Shown: positions 26,344 through 35,840 of the stretch, piece after piece | Position numbering within the stretch: the stretch's first letter is position 1 | How the letters are laid out: every line of letters begins with the position of its first letter | Source: Dyella sedimenti | GTDB taxonomy: Bacteria > Pseudomonadota > Gammaproteobacteria > Xanthomonadales > Rhodanobacteraceae | DNA length: 64,000 nt | Reading direction: 5' to 3' | Assembly: GCF_022760995.1 (NCBI RefSeq) | Contig: NZ_JAKWJO010000005.1 | Location: 1 to 64,000, forward strand | Notes under the pieces: generated by a model | The model's input: the letters and a program-made list of their open reading frames with translations, nothing else | What the model was told of the DNA's origin: nothing | Database searches by the model: none | Program-made: the position numbers and the translations under genes

Positions 26344-26948
26344 CAGCTTGCCTCCTTCGGATCCACGCCAATCTGGATATGCGTGTCGTCGACGAAATGG
26401 TATGGAGGCACCAGCAGGTTCTTCGGTGCCGGCACGCCGGCGTACACGCGGCCGGCCATGTCGTAGCGCGACTTGTGGCAGGGGCAGTAGAAGCCACCCT
26501 GCCAGTTCGGATCGAACGGCTCGGGCTTCATCACTGGCACGAAGTCGGGCACGCAGCCGAGGTGAGTGCACAGACCCACCAGCACCAGCCACTCGGGCTT
26601 GATGGAGCGGGTCTCGTTCTGCGCGTACTTGGGCTGCTGCTCGGCGGAGCTGCCGTCGGACTTGGCGTCGACCAGCCGGCTGTCCTGGCTTGGCAGCGCG
26701 TCGAGCTGGGCCTTGCTGCGGTTGACCACGAACACCGGAAGGCCACGCCACGGGTAGGTCACCTTCTGGCCCGACTCGATCTTGCTGATGTCGACCGTGA
26801 CCGGAGCACCTGCGGATTTGGCCCGCGCACTGGGTTCCCACGACTTGATGAAGGGCACGGCTGCCGCGACGACTCCCACACCTCCGACCACGGCCGTGGT
26901 CGCTGTGAGGAAACGGCGGCGGCCATGATCGACGACTTCGTTCGCCAT
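26343..26948 (-). CDS. petA: Ubiquinol-cytochrome c reductase iron-sulfur (Rieske) subunit
   Basis: This 201-residue Rieske protein accepts the first electron from ubiquinol. An N-terminal Tat-like anchor (GRRRFLTATTAVVGGVGVVAAAVPFI) precedes the soluble domain with the cluster motifs CTHLGC and CPCHKS, whose two Cys and two His bind the [2Fe-2S] cluster. GGAGA lies just upstream of the ATG. It leads the petABC operon, and upstream at 26981-26997 is a perfect operator-like palindrome. Confidence 0.96.
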   Translation of the reverse strand: MANEVVDHGRRRFLTATTAVVGGVGVVAAAVPFIKSWEPSARAKSAGAPVTVDISKIESGQKVTYPWRGLPVFVVNRSKAQLDALPSQDSRLVDAKSDGSSAEQQPKYAQNETRSIKPEWLVLVGLCTHLGCVPDFVPVMKPEPFDPNWQGGFYCPCHKSRYDMAGRVYAGVPAPKNLLVPPYHFVDDTHIQIGVDPKEAS

Positions 26949-26980
26949 CAGGCTCTCCGGTACTTATGCCATTGAGACGC

Positions 26981-26997
26981 GGAACTTAATAAGTTCC
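26981..26997. promoter_or_regulatory. Operator-like palindrome upstream of petABC
   Basis: GGAACTT-AAT-AAGTTCC is a perfect inverted repeat with seven-base arms. On the minus strand it overlaps a possible -10 (TATTAA) that sits 15 bases from TTGGCA, so a bound protein could repress petABC. The regulator is unknown. Confidence 0.55.
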
Positions 26998-27110
26998 ACA
27001 GGTGCTTGCCAAGCGCGTCGACACGTACGCCAGTGGAGAACCTCCATGGCGGACCCGAAAAACCCTGGCAACTCCCCCAAACAGCAGGCACGCGTGGCAC
27101 CGGCACGATG

Positions 27111-27209
27111 GCTTTGCAGCGAAAGCTGCAAGCTTCGCTTCCCGGGCACCCAACGCACCGGGAAGCTCCCCGGGACGACCCGCTTCGCAAGCGCCAGCAG
27201 AAATCTGGC
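27111..27209. ncRNA. Candidate structured RNA or hairpin cluster
   Basis: Four hairpins follow each other: 27111-27133 (nine pairs closed by a GAAA tetraloop, one bulge), 27137-27166 (GCTTCCCGG/CCGGGAAGC), 27181-27193 (CGCTT/AAGCG) and 27193-27209 (GCCAG/CTGGC). No terminator or promoter is clear, so whether it is transcribed, and from which strand, is open. It could equally be a decayed REP-type repeat. Confidence 0.35.
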
Positions 27210-27325
27210 TCCCGCAAAATCGCGTTAGTGTAGCGTCAGGGCATGCCTCGTACAATAAAGGAGACATGCCTGCGACACCCGCGCACACCCTCTCCTAACG
27301 CCTTGCCACGAAACGCAATTACGAC

Positions 27326-28510
27326 ATGAAACATGCCGCCGGCACGCTTGCCTTCATTGCCCGCTTCGTGGTGCTCGGGCTGGCGGTGGCCTTCGTCATC
27401 AGCTTGGCATGGCCGGGAGTAGGCAACCATCTGCGACAACGTTTCGGGCTAACCCAGGCGAATGCGCCGGTACCCGTGGCGCCCTCCCCCGAGCGTACGA
27501 GTGGCCCGGTCTCCTATGCCGACGCCGTGGCGCGCGCCGCCCCCTCGGTGGTGAACATCTACGCCAACAAGATGGTCACCGAGCAGGCCGTGCAGATGTA
27601 TACCGACCCGGTGTTGCAGCGCCTGTTCGGCGGCCGCCCGGCCGGCCCGGCCTACAAGCGGCGCGAGCAAAGCCTCGGCTCGGGCGTGATCGTGAGCAGC
27701 CAGGGCTATGTGCTCACCAACAACCACGTGATCGCCAACGCCGACGACATCCAGGTGCTGCTGTACGACGGCCGCGTGGCGAAGGCGACCCTGGTGGGCG
27801 CCGACGTCGAGACCGACCTGGCGGTGCTCAAGATCGACGCCGGCAACCTGCCGGTGATCCATATCGCCGACCATCGCCCGGTACGTACCGGCGACGTGGT
27901 GCTGGCCATCGGCAATCCGCTGGGTCTCAACCAGACCGTGACCATGGGCATCGTCAGCGCGATCGGCCGCCAGCTGAGCAGCGCCAGCCCCGAGGACTTC
28001 ATCCAGACCGACGCGGCGATCAACCTGGGCAACTCCGGCGGCGCCCTGGTCAATACCGAGGGCGAACTGGTCGGCATCAATACCTTGCTGATCGGCAAGG
28101 CCGCCAACGCCGAGGGCATCAGCTTCGCCATCCCGGTCGGCAGCGCCAAGCGCGTGCTGGACCAGATCATCGACACCGGCCACGTGGTGCGCGGCTGGAT
28201 GGGCGCGGACTACACCTTCGTGCAGGTCTCGGCCGACAACGGCCTGCCGGCGGCGCCGCGCGGCGCCCAGGTCACCGACATCTACCCCGGCGGGCCGGCG
28301 GCGCAGGCCGGCATCCAGCCGCACGACATCCTGCTGCGCATCGGCACGGACGACATCGTCGATCCCGCCGACCTGCGCCGGCACGAGGCCGCGCTCAAGC
28401 CCGGCAGCAAGGTGGAGGTCTCGGGCCTGCGCAACGGCACGCCGTTCCATACCGAGGTGATCCTGGCCCAGCGGCCGCCGCTGACGCCCACCGCCTCACT
28501 GGATGGCTGA
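27326..28510 (+). CDS. Membrane-anchored trypsin-like serine protease (DegS/DegQ family)
   Basis: The 394-residue protein has one N-terminal membrane helix (about residues 8-29), then a trypsin-like protease domain with the complete triad: H134 (LTNNHV), D164 (ETDLAVLKI) and S237 (NLGNSGGAL). A single PDZ domain follows (about 280-380; GAQVTDIYPGGPAAQAGIQPHDILLRI). One anchor plus one PDZ is the DegS layout, and DegS cuts the anti-sigma factor RseA under envelope stress; rseA is not visible in this window, so that role is inferred. No Shine-Dalgarno sequence is obvious at the ATG. The 3' end overlaps the convergent transglycosylase gene by 15 bases. Confidence 0.9.
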   Translation: MKHAAGTLAFIARFVVLGLAVAFVISLAWPGVGNHLRQRFGLTQANAPVPVAPSPERTSGPVSYADAVARAAPSVVNIYANKMVTEQAVQMYTDPVLQRLFGGRPAGPAYKRREQSLGSGVIVSSQGYVLTNNHVIANADDIQVLLYDGRVAKATLVGADVETDLAVLKIDAGNLPVIHIADHRPVRTGDVVLAIGNPLGLNQTVTMGIVSAIGRQLSSASPEDFIQTDAAINLGNSGGALVNTEGELVGINTLLIGKAANAEGISFAIPVGSAKRVLDQIIDTGHVVRGWMGADYTFVQVSADNGLPAAPRGAQVTDIYPGGPAAQAGIQPHDILLRIGTDDIVDPADLRRHEAALKPGSKVEVSGLRNGTPFHTEVILAQRPPLTPTASLDG

Positions 28511-29602
28511 GAGGCCCGCGGCGGCCACCGGCCCGCGGCCGCCCGGCGCGGAACGAAGCGCCTGGCCATAACGACGGCGCAGCGTACCCACGCGTTCGAC
28601 ATAGACCTGTGTTTCGGCATAAGGCGGCACGCCGTTGTAGCGCTGCACCGCCGCCGGCCCGGCGTTGTAGGCCGCCGCCGCCAACCGCTCGTCGCCGTTG
28701 AAGGTACGCAGCAGCAGGCCCAGGTAGCGCGCGCCGCCCCGGATGTTCTGGACCGTGTCGAAGGCGTCGCGCACCCCCATGTCCAGCGCCGTGCCCGGCA
28801 TCAGCTGCATCAGGCCCTGTGCGCCCTTGATCGACAGCGCGCGGGGATTGAACGCGCTTTCGGCATGGATGATGGCCCGCAGCAGGGCCTCGTCCACGCC
28901 CGATTCCTGGCTGGCCAGGCGGATCACCTCGCCGTAGTCGCTCAGGTGCAGCGCCACCGAATCCCAATGGATGGTGGAGTGGAGGTTGCAGGCCACGCAG
29001 GTGGCGATGTAGCTGAACAGCATGGTCACCGCATGGCCCTGCTGACCGGCCGGCTTGATGTTGGTGTACTCCACGCTGCCGTCCTTGCGGACCACCCGGT
29101 AGACCGCCCCGCGCAGGACGCGGTCGCCATCCGGGGACACGTCGGCCACCGGCTGGTCCGGTACCGAGCCGCTGCGCGCCGGACCGGTTTCGCTGTAGCT
29201 CCACTGGCCCGCCTTGCGTTCGGACGGGCGAGGAGGCGGTAGAACCTTCGCGTTGGTTTCCACCGAGCCCGCCACCCAGGCCAGCGAGGGCGGCTGCGGG
29301 GGGGCGACCGTGTTCGCCGAGGTCTCCACCGTGCCCTTCACGGCGTCCAGCGAAGGCGCGGCCACCGAGGGCGACGGCTTGCGGCGGGCCGGTTCAGGCG
29401 TCCCGGCAATCCGGCTGCACCCCTGGTAGCCCGCCGTGCTGCTGCTGAAGACCACCTCCCCCGCACTGCCGGTGCACCGGTAGAGCACACCGGCGGCAGG
29501 CGCCGCCAGCGGCAGCCCCAGCAGGAGAGCCCCCAGCACGCCGAGGATCGTCCGCCGGCGCGGGACCGCCGGGCCGCGCCATGCCAGGCACGGTCTCGTC
29601 AC
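28496..29602 (-). CDS. Lytic transglycosylase with DUF4124 domain
   Basis: The 368-residue exported protein starts with a signal peptide ([21 protein letters not shown]), then a DUF4124-like segment ([16 protein letters not shown] and GCSRI), a Pro/Thr/Val-rich linker, a second [14 protein letters not shown] segment, and a C-terminal SLT domain with the catalytic Glu in [25 protein letters not shown] and [10 protein letters not shown]. Such enzymes cleave glycan strands of peptidoglycan to leave 1,6-anhydro ends. The two DUF4124-like repeats probably aid envelope localisation. Its 3' end overlaps the protease gene by 15 bases on the other strand. Confidence 0.9.
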   Translation of the reverse strand: MTRPCLAWRGPAVPRRRTILGVLGALLLGLPLAAPAAGVLYRCTGSAGEVVFSSSTAGYQGCSRIAGTPEPARRKPSPSVAAPSLDAVKGTVETSANTVAPPQPPSLAWVAGSVETNAKVLPPPRPSERKAGQWSYSETGPARSGSVPDQPVADVSPDGDRVLRGAVYRVVRKDGSVEYTNIKPAGQQGHAVTMLFSYIATCVACNLHSTIHWDSVALHLSDYGEVIRLASQESGVDEALLRAIIHAESAFNPRALSIKGAQGLMQLMPGTALDMGVRDAFDTVQNIRGGARYLGLLLRTFNGDERLAAAAYNAGPAAVQRYNGVPPYAETQVYVERVGTLRRRYGQALRSAPGGRGPVAAAGLSAIQ

Positions 29603-29922
29603 GGAAGCCCCTCGGGCGATCCCGCCAGGGCGGTACCTTCTGCCCGGTCAAACACCGACATGCATCCCCCTTCGCCATCCCCCCCGCGCTCGTTCGTCCG
29701 GCACCGGGTCAGGCCGCAGTTTGCGCCCGCCCGGGGGCGTCGCCAAGCGGCGCGCGGCCGTTTCGTGCGTCAGTACTTATCTTCGGCCGCCACAATCCCC
29801 TTCCTGCCATGCAAGTGCTTGATCCGACAAACGAGCCGTGCTGGCGAGCCGGCCCCGGGGCGCGTAAACTGTGCGGTTCGGCGACCACTTCGCCGCTCCC
29901 TGGACCACGGTATCCCACGCCC
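29603..29922. other. Spacer between the transglycosylase and miaB genes
   Basis: About 320 GC-rich bases between divergent genes. Apart from a short AT-richer patch (29770-29800) that may hold promoter elements, I see no convincing gene, repeat or terminator. Confidence 0.5.
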
Positions 29923-31266
29923 ATGACCGGCAAGCTTTTCATCAAGACCCACGGCTGCCAGATGAACGAGTACGACTCGGCCAAGATGGCCGACGTGCTC
30001 AAGGCCTCGCACGGCCTGGAGCTGACCCTGGACGAGTCCGAGGCGGACGTCATCCTGGTCAATACCTGCTCGATCCGCGAGAAGGCCCAGGAGAAGGTGT
30101 TCAGCCAGCTCGGCCGCTGGCGCGAGCACAAGCAGGGCGGCAAGCCGGTGCTGATCGGCGTGGGCGGCTGCGTGGCCTCGCAGGAGGGCCGGGACATCAT
30201 CAAGCGCGCGCCGTTCGTGGACCTGGTGTTCGGCCCGCAGACCCTGCACCGCCTGCCCGAGCTGATCGAGGCGCGCCGCGCCACCGGCAAGCCGCAGGTG
30301 GACATCAGCTTCCCGGAGATCGAGAAGTTCGACCGCCTGCCCGAACCGCGCGCCGAGGGCCCCACCGCCTTCGTGTCGATCATGGAGGGCTGCTCCAAGT
30401 ACTGCTCCTACTGCGTGGTGCCCTACACCCGCGGCGAGGAGATCAGCCGCCCGTTCGACGACGTGCTGGTCGAGGTGGCCCGACTGGCCGCCCAGGGCGT
30501 GCGCGAGGTGAACCTGCTGGGCCAGAACGTCAACGCCTATCGCGGCCCCACGCACGACGGCGGCATCGCCGACCTGGCGGTGCTGATCCATGCCATCGCG
30601 CAGATCGAGGGCATTGGCCGCATCCGCTTCACCACCTCGCATCCGCTGGAGTTCTCCGACTCGCTGATCGAGGCCTACGCCAACGTGCCGCAACTGGCCA
30701 ACTACCTGCATCTGCCGGTGCAGGCCGGTTCGGACCGCATCCTCGCCGCGATGAAGCGCGGCTACACCACGCTGGAGTTCAAGCAGAAGATCCGCAAGCT
30801 GCGCGCGGTGCGGCCGGACATCTGCATCTCCTCGGACTTCATCGTGGGCTTTCCCGGCGAGACCGAGGAGGATTTCGAGAAGACCCTGAAGCTGATCGAC
30901 GACGTCGGCTTCGACCAGAGCTTCTCCTTCATCTTCTCCGCGCGCCCCGGCACGCCGGCCGCCAACCTGGCCGACGACACATCCCAGGAAGCCAAGCACG
31001 CCCGGCTGGCGCGGCTGCAGGCCCGGCTCAACGAGAACGCGCGCCGGATCAACGAGGCCATGGTCGGCACCGTGCAGCGCGTGCTGGTGGAAAAGCCCAG
31101 CAAGAAGAACCCCAACGAGTTCACCGGCCGCACCGAGAACATGCGCTACGTGAACTTCCCCGGGCACGCGCGCATGGTCGGCCAGTTCATCGATGTGGCG
31201 ATCACCGAGGCGATGGCCAACTCGCTGCGCGGGCGCGTGCACATGGCTGATGATGTCGCCGCCTGA
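29923..31266 (+). CDS. miaB: tRNA-2-methylthio-N6-isopentenyladenosine methylthiotransferase
   Basis: MiaB adds a methylthio group to i6A37 of tRNAs using two [4Fe-4S] clusters and SAM. The 447-residue protein has the three N-terminal Cys motifs (HGCQMNE, NTCSIRE, GGCVAS) for the auxiliary cluster, the radical-[11 protein letters not shown] at about 157-164, and a C-terminal TRAM-like domain ([14 protein letters not shown]). The ATG at 29923 is chosen by alignment with MiaB N-termini. It heads the conserved miaB-phoH-ybeY series, with a repeat element in the miaB-phoH gap. Confidence 0.97.
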   Translation: MTGKLFIKTHGCQMNEYDSAKMADVLKASHGLELTLDESEADVILVNTCSIREKAQEKVFSQLGRWREHKQGGKPVLIGVGGCVASQEGRDIIKRAPFVDLVFGPQTLHRLPELIEARRATGKPQVDISFPEIEKFDRLPEPRAEGPTAFVSIMEGCSKYCSYCVVPYTRGEEISRPFDDVLVEVARLAAQGVREVNLLGQNVNAYRGPTHDGGIADLAVLIHAIAQIEGIGRIRFTTSHPLEFSDSLIEAYANVPQLANYLHLPVQAGSDRILAAMKRGYTTLEFKQKIRKLRAVRPDICISSDFIVGFPGETEEDFEKTLKLIDDVGFDQSFSFIFSARPGTPAANLADDTSQEAKHARLARLQARLNENARRINEAMVGTVQRVLVEKPSKKNPNEFTGRTENMRYVNFPGHARMVGQFIDVAITEAMANSLRGRVHMADDVAA

Positions 31267-31284
31267 CCTCTTTGTACTCCCTCC

Positions 31285-31362
31285 TCTGCCCGCAGGGGAG
31301 GGTTGGGGAGGGGTGAAGCCTTTCAGCAAATCCACACCCCCTCCCAGCCTCCCCTTGCCAGC
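31285..31362. repeat. G-rich intergenic repeat, copy 1
   Basis: Bases 31292-31314 (GCAGGGGAGGGTTGGGG-type) and a degenerate inverted counterpart at about 31333-31360 fill most of the miaB-phoH gap. A closely matching unit occurs inverted at 44671-44693. On RNA it would form a long C/G hairpin. Confidence 0.75.
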
Positions 31363-31395
31363 AGGGGGAGGAGCTCCTTCCACTATCGAGACCCC

Positions 31396-32382
31396 ATGAC
31401 CAACGGCCTCAACCAACGCGACTTCGCCCTCGAGCCGGAAGACAACGCGCGGCTCTCCAACCTGTGCGGTCCGTTCGACGAACACCTCCGCCAGGTGGAA
31501 CTGCGCCTGGGCGTGGAAATCAACCACCGCGGCAACCTGTTCCAGGCGATCGGCGAGGAAGGCGCGGCGCGCGCGGCGGAAAAGGTGCTGCGCGCGCTGT
31601 ACAACACCACCACGCACGAGGCGCTCAACGGCGCCAGGATCAACCTGCACCTGGCCGAGTCCGGCATCGACGCGATCGTCAACGAGGCGGCCGAGGGCGC
31701 GCAGGAAGTCGCCATCAAGGTCAAGCGTGGCGTCATCAAGGGCCGCGGCCCCAACCAGGCGCGCTACCTGCACGCCATCACCACGCACGACATCAGCTTC
31801 GGCGTGGGTCCGGCCGGCACCGGCAAGACCTACCTCGCCGTAGCCAGCGCGGTGGAAGCGCTGGAAGCCAACCGCGTGCAGCGCCTGCTGCTGGTGCGTC
31901 CCGCGGTGGAGGCCGGCGAGAAGCTGGGCTTCCTGCCCGGCGACCTGACCCAGAAGGTGGACCCCTATCTGCGCCCGCTGTACGACGCGCTGTACGAGAT
32001 GCTCGGCTTCGAGAAGGTGGCCAAGCTGATCGAGCGCAACGTGATCGAGATCGCGCCGCTGGCCTACATGCGCGGCCGCACGCTCAACGATTCCTACGTG
32101 ATCCTCGACGAGGCGCAGAACACCACCGTCGAGCAGATGAAGATGTTCCTCACCCGCATCGGCTTCGGCTCGGTGGCGGTGATCACCGGCGACGTCAGCC
32201 AGATCGACCTGCCGCGCAACGTGCGCTCGGGCCTGCGCCATGCCGTCGAGGTGCTGCGCGGCGTGGATGGGATCAGCTTCACCTTCTTCACCTCGCGCGA
32301 CGTCGTGCGCCATCCGCTGGTGGCGAAGATCGTGCGCGCGTACGAGGCCTTCGAGCAGGCTTCCGAGGAATCGCCCCGGTGA
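31396..32382 (+). CDS. ybeZ: PhoH family ATPase (YbeZ)
   Basis: This 328-residue P-loop protein has Walker A GPAGTGKT at about 138-145 and Walker B VILDEAQN at about 234-241, followed by GDVSQIDLP. YbeZ works with the endoribonuclease YbeY in rRNA maturation and ribosome quality control. Its stop overlaps the ybeY GTG start. The miaB-ybeZ-ybeY order is the standard gammaproteobacterial cluster. Confidence 0.95.
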   Translation: MTNGLNQRDFALEPEDNARLSNLCGPFDEHLRQVELRLGVEINHRGNLFQAIGEEGAARAAEKVLRALYNTTTHEALNGARINLHLAESGIDAIVNEAAEGAQEVAIKVKRGVIKGRGPNQARYLHAITTHDISFGVGPAGTGKTYLAVASAVEALEANRVQRLLLVRPAVEAGEKLGFLPGDLTQKVDPYLRPLYDALYEMLGFEKVAKLIERNVIEIAPLAYMRGRTLNDSYVILDEAQNTTVEQMKMFLTRIGFGSVAVITGDVSQIDLPRNVRSGLRHAVEVLRGVDGISFTFFTSRDVVRHPLVAKIVRAYEAFEQASEESPR

Positions 32383-32858
32383 GCACGCCCCTCGGGCTTT
32401 CGGTCGTCTATGGCGTACCGCGCAAGGGCGTGCCGGCGGCGGCGAGCTTCCGCGCCTGGGTCGAGGCCGCCCTGCGTGGCGCCGGGCGCCGCAAGGCCAC
32501 CGAACTCGCCATCCGCCTCGTCGATGCGAAGGAAGGCCGCATCTTGAATCGCGAATACCGCGGCAAGGACTACGCTACCAACGTACTCTCCTTCCCCGCC
32601 GAACTGCCGCCCGGCGTCAAGCTGCCGCTGATCGGCGATCTCGCCATCTGCGCGCCGGTGGTGGCGCGCGAAGCCGCCGAGCAAGGCAAGGCGCCCCGCG
32701 ATCATTGGGCCCATCTCACCGTGCATGGCGTATTGCACCTGCTGGGGTACGACCATGTCGACGATGCAGAAGCCGAGGCCATGGAAGCGCTGGAAACACG
32801 CATCCTCGCCGGTCTCGGCATCGCCGATCCCTACGCCATGGCGGAACACGGAAACTAG
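32379..32858 (+). CDS. ybeY: Endoribonuclease YbeY
   Basis: YbeY is a zinc-dependent RNase acting in 16S rRNA 3' processing. This 159-residue protein has the signature [11 protein letters not shown] near residue 115, whose three His bind zinc, and NVLSFPAE upstream. Translation begins at GTG (32379), which overlaps the ybeZ stop codon. In most relatives ybeX/corC follows directly; here about 6.5 kb of polysaccharide genes intervene. Confidence 0.96.
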   Translation: MSTPLGLSVVYGVPRKGVPAAASFRAWVEAALRGAGRRKATELAIRLVDAKEGRILNREYRGKDYATNVLSFPAELPPGVKLPLIGDLAICAPVVAREAAEQGKAPRDHWAHLTVHGVLHLLGYDHVDDAEAEAMEALETRILAGLGIADPYAMAEHGN

Positions 32859-33286
32859 CCGCACGCCCGGCGTTTCCCCGGCGCGCGCAGGCAGAGCGCA
32901 CGCATCATCGCAGGAACCGCCGGCAAGCCATTGATCGCCGTCCCTCGCGATCTCACCGCGTGCTGCAATGCGTCAGCATGACGTCAGTCGCTTGTATCGC
33001 AACGGTCAGGCACGTTCATTTTTTGAACTGATATCTAACCGATCCTAAGCATTTCCAGGGATAAAGACAGGCGAGGTTCATTGCCGCCGCACTATTCCTT
33101 GGCCGTCCGGCCACTGTCGCATCGCATCACGCAGGAACGTCTTCCCCGACATCTCGGCACGTAAGCCACCACCCGCCGGACTCCAAGCCAACGGCCGCCA
33201 TCTCCCTCGAGATGGGCTTACTCCCGCCCCGCTTCGGCGCAAGGGCGCAGGTGTCTGCATGGCATCGACTGACAGAGGCACGTGAT
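32859..33286. promoter_or_regulatory. Upstream region of the exopolysaccharide operon
   Basis: About 430 bases without a supported gene. A distinct AT-rich patch (33010-33065) stands out in GC-rich DNA and contains TTGAAC (33023-33028) 17 bases from TAAGCA, a weak sigma-70-like promoter candidate. If used, the leader would be about 230 bases, long enough to carry regulatory RNA or protein sites. Confidence 0.4.
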
Positions 33287-34555
33287 TTGAAGACCGACCT
33301 GCTTCCCACCGACCGCCTGCCGCATACCGCCGCACCGCCCGGCAAGCTCGCCCCCGCCCGCCCATCCCCGCTCGCCATCGTGCCGCGCCTGGCCGGGTAC
33401 GGCGTCATGGCCTTCATTGCCTGGCTGCTGCTGTCCACCCTGCTCGAACCCTGGCTTTCCACCAAGGCCACGCGCGCGGTGCTCAATGCGCCGGCGATCC
33501 TGATCACCACGCCGATCAGCGGGACCGTCAGCGAGCTGCATGCGCAGAGTGGCCAGCCGCTCGAACCGGGCCAGGCCATCGCGGTGGTGAAGAACAGCAC
33601 GGTCGCCCGCGACGCGCTGACCACGCTGCTCACCCAGCGGCTGGAACTGCAGGGACGGCTCGATGACCTCAACCATCGACTCCAGGCGGACCAACGCATG
33701 CTCGAATACGCCAATGGCCAATACCAGCAGTACCAGAGCGCCAACGTCGCGCAGCTGGAGAACGCCTACGCCTCCCTGCAGGCCCAACAGAGCGCGGCCT
33801 CGGCGAAGGTGGAGGAACTGGACAACAAGTACTGGCGCGCCATGGCCCTGCAGCGCGATGGCGCGGTCAGCGCGGCCACCGTGTCCGCCGCGCAGGCCCA
33901 GGCCGACGCGGCCCGCAGCGAGGCCGACGCGCTGGACAAGAACGCCCAGGGCGCCGGCGCCAGCCTGGCCGCCGCCAGGCGCGGCGTCTACGTCGCGGCG
34001 GGACAGAGCAGCAACGACCAGTTGACGCAACTCGCCCAGCGCCGGGCCGACCTGCAAAGCAACATCACCAACGAGCAGGCCCAGATCGATGCGCTGGACA
34101 ACCAGATGGGCAACCTCAATGCATTGATCGCGCATGAGCAGGATCGCGTGCAGGCGCTTTCCGACTATGTCGTCAAGGCCTATGGCCGCGGCACCACCCA
34201 GGAAGTCGTCGCCCCGGTCGGCACCCAGGTCAGCGCAGGCGCGACGCTAGTGCGCGCCACGGATTGCGGCAAGACCGGCATCGTGGCCGTCTTTCCGGCG
34301 CGGATGGCTGGGCGGCTGAACATCGGCACCCGGCTGCTGGTGAAGATCGACCCGGCGGGGCGGACCCACCATGCGCATATCACGCAGCTGCTTCCCACCG
34401 CGAACGAGGCGCTGCAGAACGGCTACAGTGCTCCCTTCCCCTATGCCGAGGATGGCTCGGTCTATGCCATGGCCCAGTGGGACGACCAGGACGCGGCCAA
34501 TGCCGGCATGCCGCCCTGCACCCCAGGCCGCAGCGTGACGACCAGCCTGCGCTGA
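33287..34555 (+). CDS. HlyD-type membrane fusion protein of the exopolysaccharide operon
   Basis: This protein of about 422 residues has one N-terminal membrane helix (YGVMAFIAWLLLSTLLEPWL), a biotinyl-lipoyl half (TPISGTVSELHAQSGQPLEPGQAIAVV), a long coiled-coil hairpin (about residues 85-300, rich in Gln, Ala and Asp), the second lipoyl half (EVVAPVGTQVSAGATLVRATDC) and a beta-barrel domain. This is the layout of adaptors that bridge an inner-membrane machine to an outer-membrane channel. The start is uncertain: TTG at 33287 has AGAGG eight bases upstream and gives a sensible N-terminus; an ATG at 33212 lacks a ribosome site. It is the first gene of a four-gene operon with a polymerising glycosyltransferase and an OprM-like channel. 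Confidence 0.85.
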   Translation: MKTDLLPTDRLPHTAAPPGKLAPARPSPLAIVPRLAGYGVMAFIAWLLLSTLLEPWLSTKATRAVLNAPAILITTPISGTVSELHAQSGQPLEPGQAIAVVKNSTVARDALTTLLTQRLELQGRLDDLNHRLQADQRMLEYANGQYQQYQSANVAQLENAYASLQAQQSAASAKVEELDNKYWRAMALQRDGAVSAATVSAAQAQADAARSEADALDKNAQGAGASLAAARRGVYVAAGQSSNDQLTQLAQRRADLQSNITNEQAQIDALDNQMGNLNALIAHEQDRVQALSDYVVKAYGRGTTQEVVAPVGTQVSAGATLVRATDCGKTGIVAVFPARMAGRLNIGTRLLVKIDPAGRTHHAHITQLLPTANEALQNGYSAPFPYAEDGSVYAMAQWDDQDAANAGMPPCTPGRSVTTSLR

Positions 34556-34565
34556 GGGGCCGAAC

Positions 34566-35840
34566 ATGGAGACGGACATGTCCTTTCGATGGCGCCACCT
34601 CGCCTGCCTGGGATTGATGCTGTCGATGACGTTGCCCCGCGCGGCGTTTCCGGCCGATGCGGCCCGGCAGCAATTGGCCGACAGCAGCTGCGCGGCCTTG
34701 CGTTCGGCGGCGATGGCCATGCCCGGCGATGGCCCGATGCTGCTGCCGAGCTATCCCGACCTGCAGCCCGGTTCGGTGCGTGCGCTGGAGAACGTGGCGT
34801 TCGTCTACGACAACGCGCTGGCCGGAATCGCGCTGGTCGCCTGCGGCGAGACCGCGCAGGCGCGACGCATCGCCGATGCGCTGCTGCTGGCGGCCGCGCA
34901 CGATCCCAGCTTCAAGGACGGACGCTTGCGCAACGCCTATCGCGGCGGCGGCGCCAACGGCGGCAAGGTCGAGCTGCCCGGCTACTGGGAAAGCCAGGGC
35001 AATTATTGGAGCCAGGATCCCTATCAGGTAGGCACCGCCACCGGCAATGTCGCCTGGGCCGCGCTGCTGTGGCTCACCGTCTACGAGGGCAGCCACGACC
35101 GGCGCTACCTGGATGCCGCCGTCGCGCAATTGCACTGGATCCAGCAGCACGCCGCAGGCAGCTCGCCCGCCGCCTACGAAGGTGGCCTGTTCGGCTACGA
35201 CAACGCCCAGCGCGCGCAGCACTGGAAAGCCACCGAGCACAACGTGGACGTCTATGCGGCCGCCACATGGGCCGGCCGCGAGGCCGGCGATGCCGGGCTC
35301 ACGCAACAGGCGCAGGTGGCGGGCGACTTCGTCAAGGCGATGTGGGACAGCGCCGGGCACCGCTTCCTGGTCGGCACGCTGGACGACGGCAAGACAATCT
35401 CGCGCGACAAGTCGGGACTGGATGCACAGGTCTGGCCGCTGCTGGCATTCGTCCCGCACCCGGCCGAATGGAGCCAGGTATGGACGTGGGTCGACACCCA
35501 GCATCGCAGCGGCGACGGCTATGGCTATCGCCGCCAACCCGACGGCATCTGGACCGAGGGCAGCGCGCAGGTCGCCACCGCCCTGCAGGCCGAAGGCAAG
35601 CCGGTGCCCGACACGCTATGGCGCCTGCTGGCCGGCCAGCGCGGCCCCGGCGGCATGCTCTACGCCACGCCGCAGCCTCGCATCACCACGGATTTCGCGA
35701 TCGGCCCCACGTCCACCTACGCCGACTTCTACTACTACCATCAGCCCCACCTGGGCGCGACCGCCTGGGCTGCGCTCGCCGCCAAGGGGTGGAACCCGTT
35801 CACCGGCCATGCCATCGTCCATGCGGAGAACGCGCCATGA
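34566..35840 (+). CDS. Secreted alpha/alpha-barrel glycosidase-like protein
   Basis: The 424-residue exported protein has a signal peptide (LACLGLMLSMTLPRAAFPADA) and Trp/Tyr-rich helical repeats with GLFGYDNAQ, TEHNVDVYAAATWAGR, DAQVWPLLAF and TYADFYYYHQPHLGATAWAAL, which look like a six-hairpin alpha/alpha toroid of the kind found in glycoside hydrolases and polysaccharide lyases. I cannot name its family or catalytic residues. Polysaccharide synthase operons often carry such a hydrolase (as BcsZ for cellulose or AlgL for alginate) to clear stray polymer in the periplasm; that is the inferred role. Two close starts are possible: 34566 and 34578, the latter with GGAG six bases upstream. Its stop overlaps the glycosyltransferase ATG. 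Confidence 0.8.
   Translation: METDMSFRWRHLACLGLMLSMTLPRAAFPADAARQQLADSSCAALRSAAMAMPGDGPMLLPSYPDLQPGSVRALENVAFVYDNALAGIALVACGETAQARRIADALLLAAAHDPSFKDGRLRNAYRGGGANGGKVELPGYWESQGNYWSQDPYQVGTATGNVAWAALLWLTVYEGSHDRRYLDAAVAQLHWIQQHAAGSSPAAYEGGLFGYDNAQRAQHWKATEHNVDVYAAATWAGREAGDAGLTQQAQVAGDFVKAMWDSAGHRFLVGTLDDGKTISRDKSGLDAQVWPLLAFVPHPAEWSQVWTWVDTQHRSGDGYGYRRQPDGIWTEGSAQVATALQAEGKPVPDTLWRLLAGQRGPGGMLYATPQPRITTDFAIGPTSTYADFYYYHQPHLGATAWAALAAKGWNPFTGHAIVHAENAP

Larger units (their letters stand above)
26949..27325. promoter_or_regulatory. Divergent petABC/protease spacer with palindrome and hairpins
   Basis: About 375 bases without a supported gene. It contains an operator-like palindrome near petA (26981-26997) and a block of four successive hairpins (27111-27209) described separately. 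The promoter of the DegS-like gene presumably lies near 27200-27300 but none is clear. Confidence 0.6.

Noticed and set aside
31285..31362. CRISPR-like or tandem repeat in the miaB-phoH gap
   Set aside because: It is one inverted, degenerate G-rich unit, with no regular repeat-spacer pattern; no CRISPR array is visible anywhere in the window.
29770..32313. Minus-strand frame of 847 codons over miaB and phoH
   Set aside because: Composition typical of an antisense frame in high-GC DNA; both sense genes are complete and well conserved.
34589..35836. Upstream extension of the GT2 synthase frame by about 416 codons
   Set aside because: The extension is the out-of-frame shadow of the hydrolase-like gene; the true start is the ATG at 35837 overlapping its stop.
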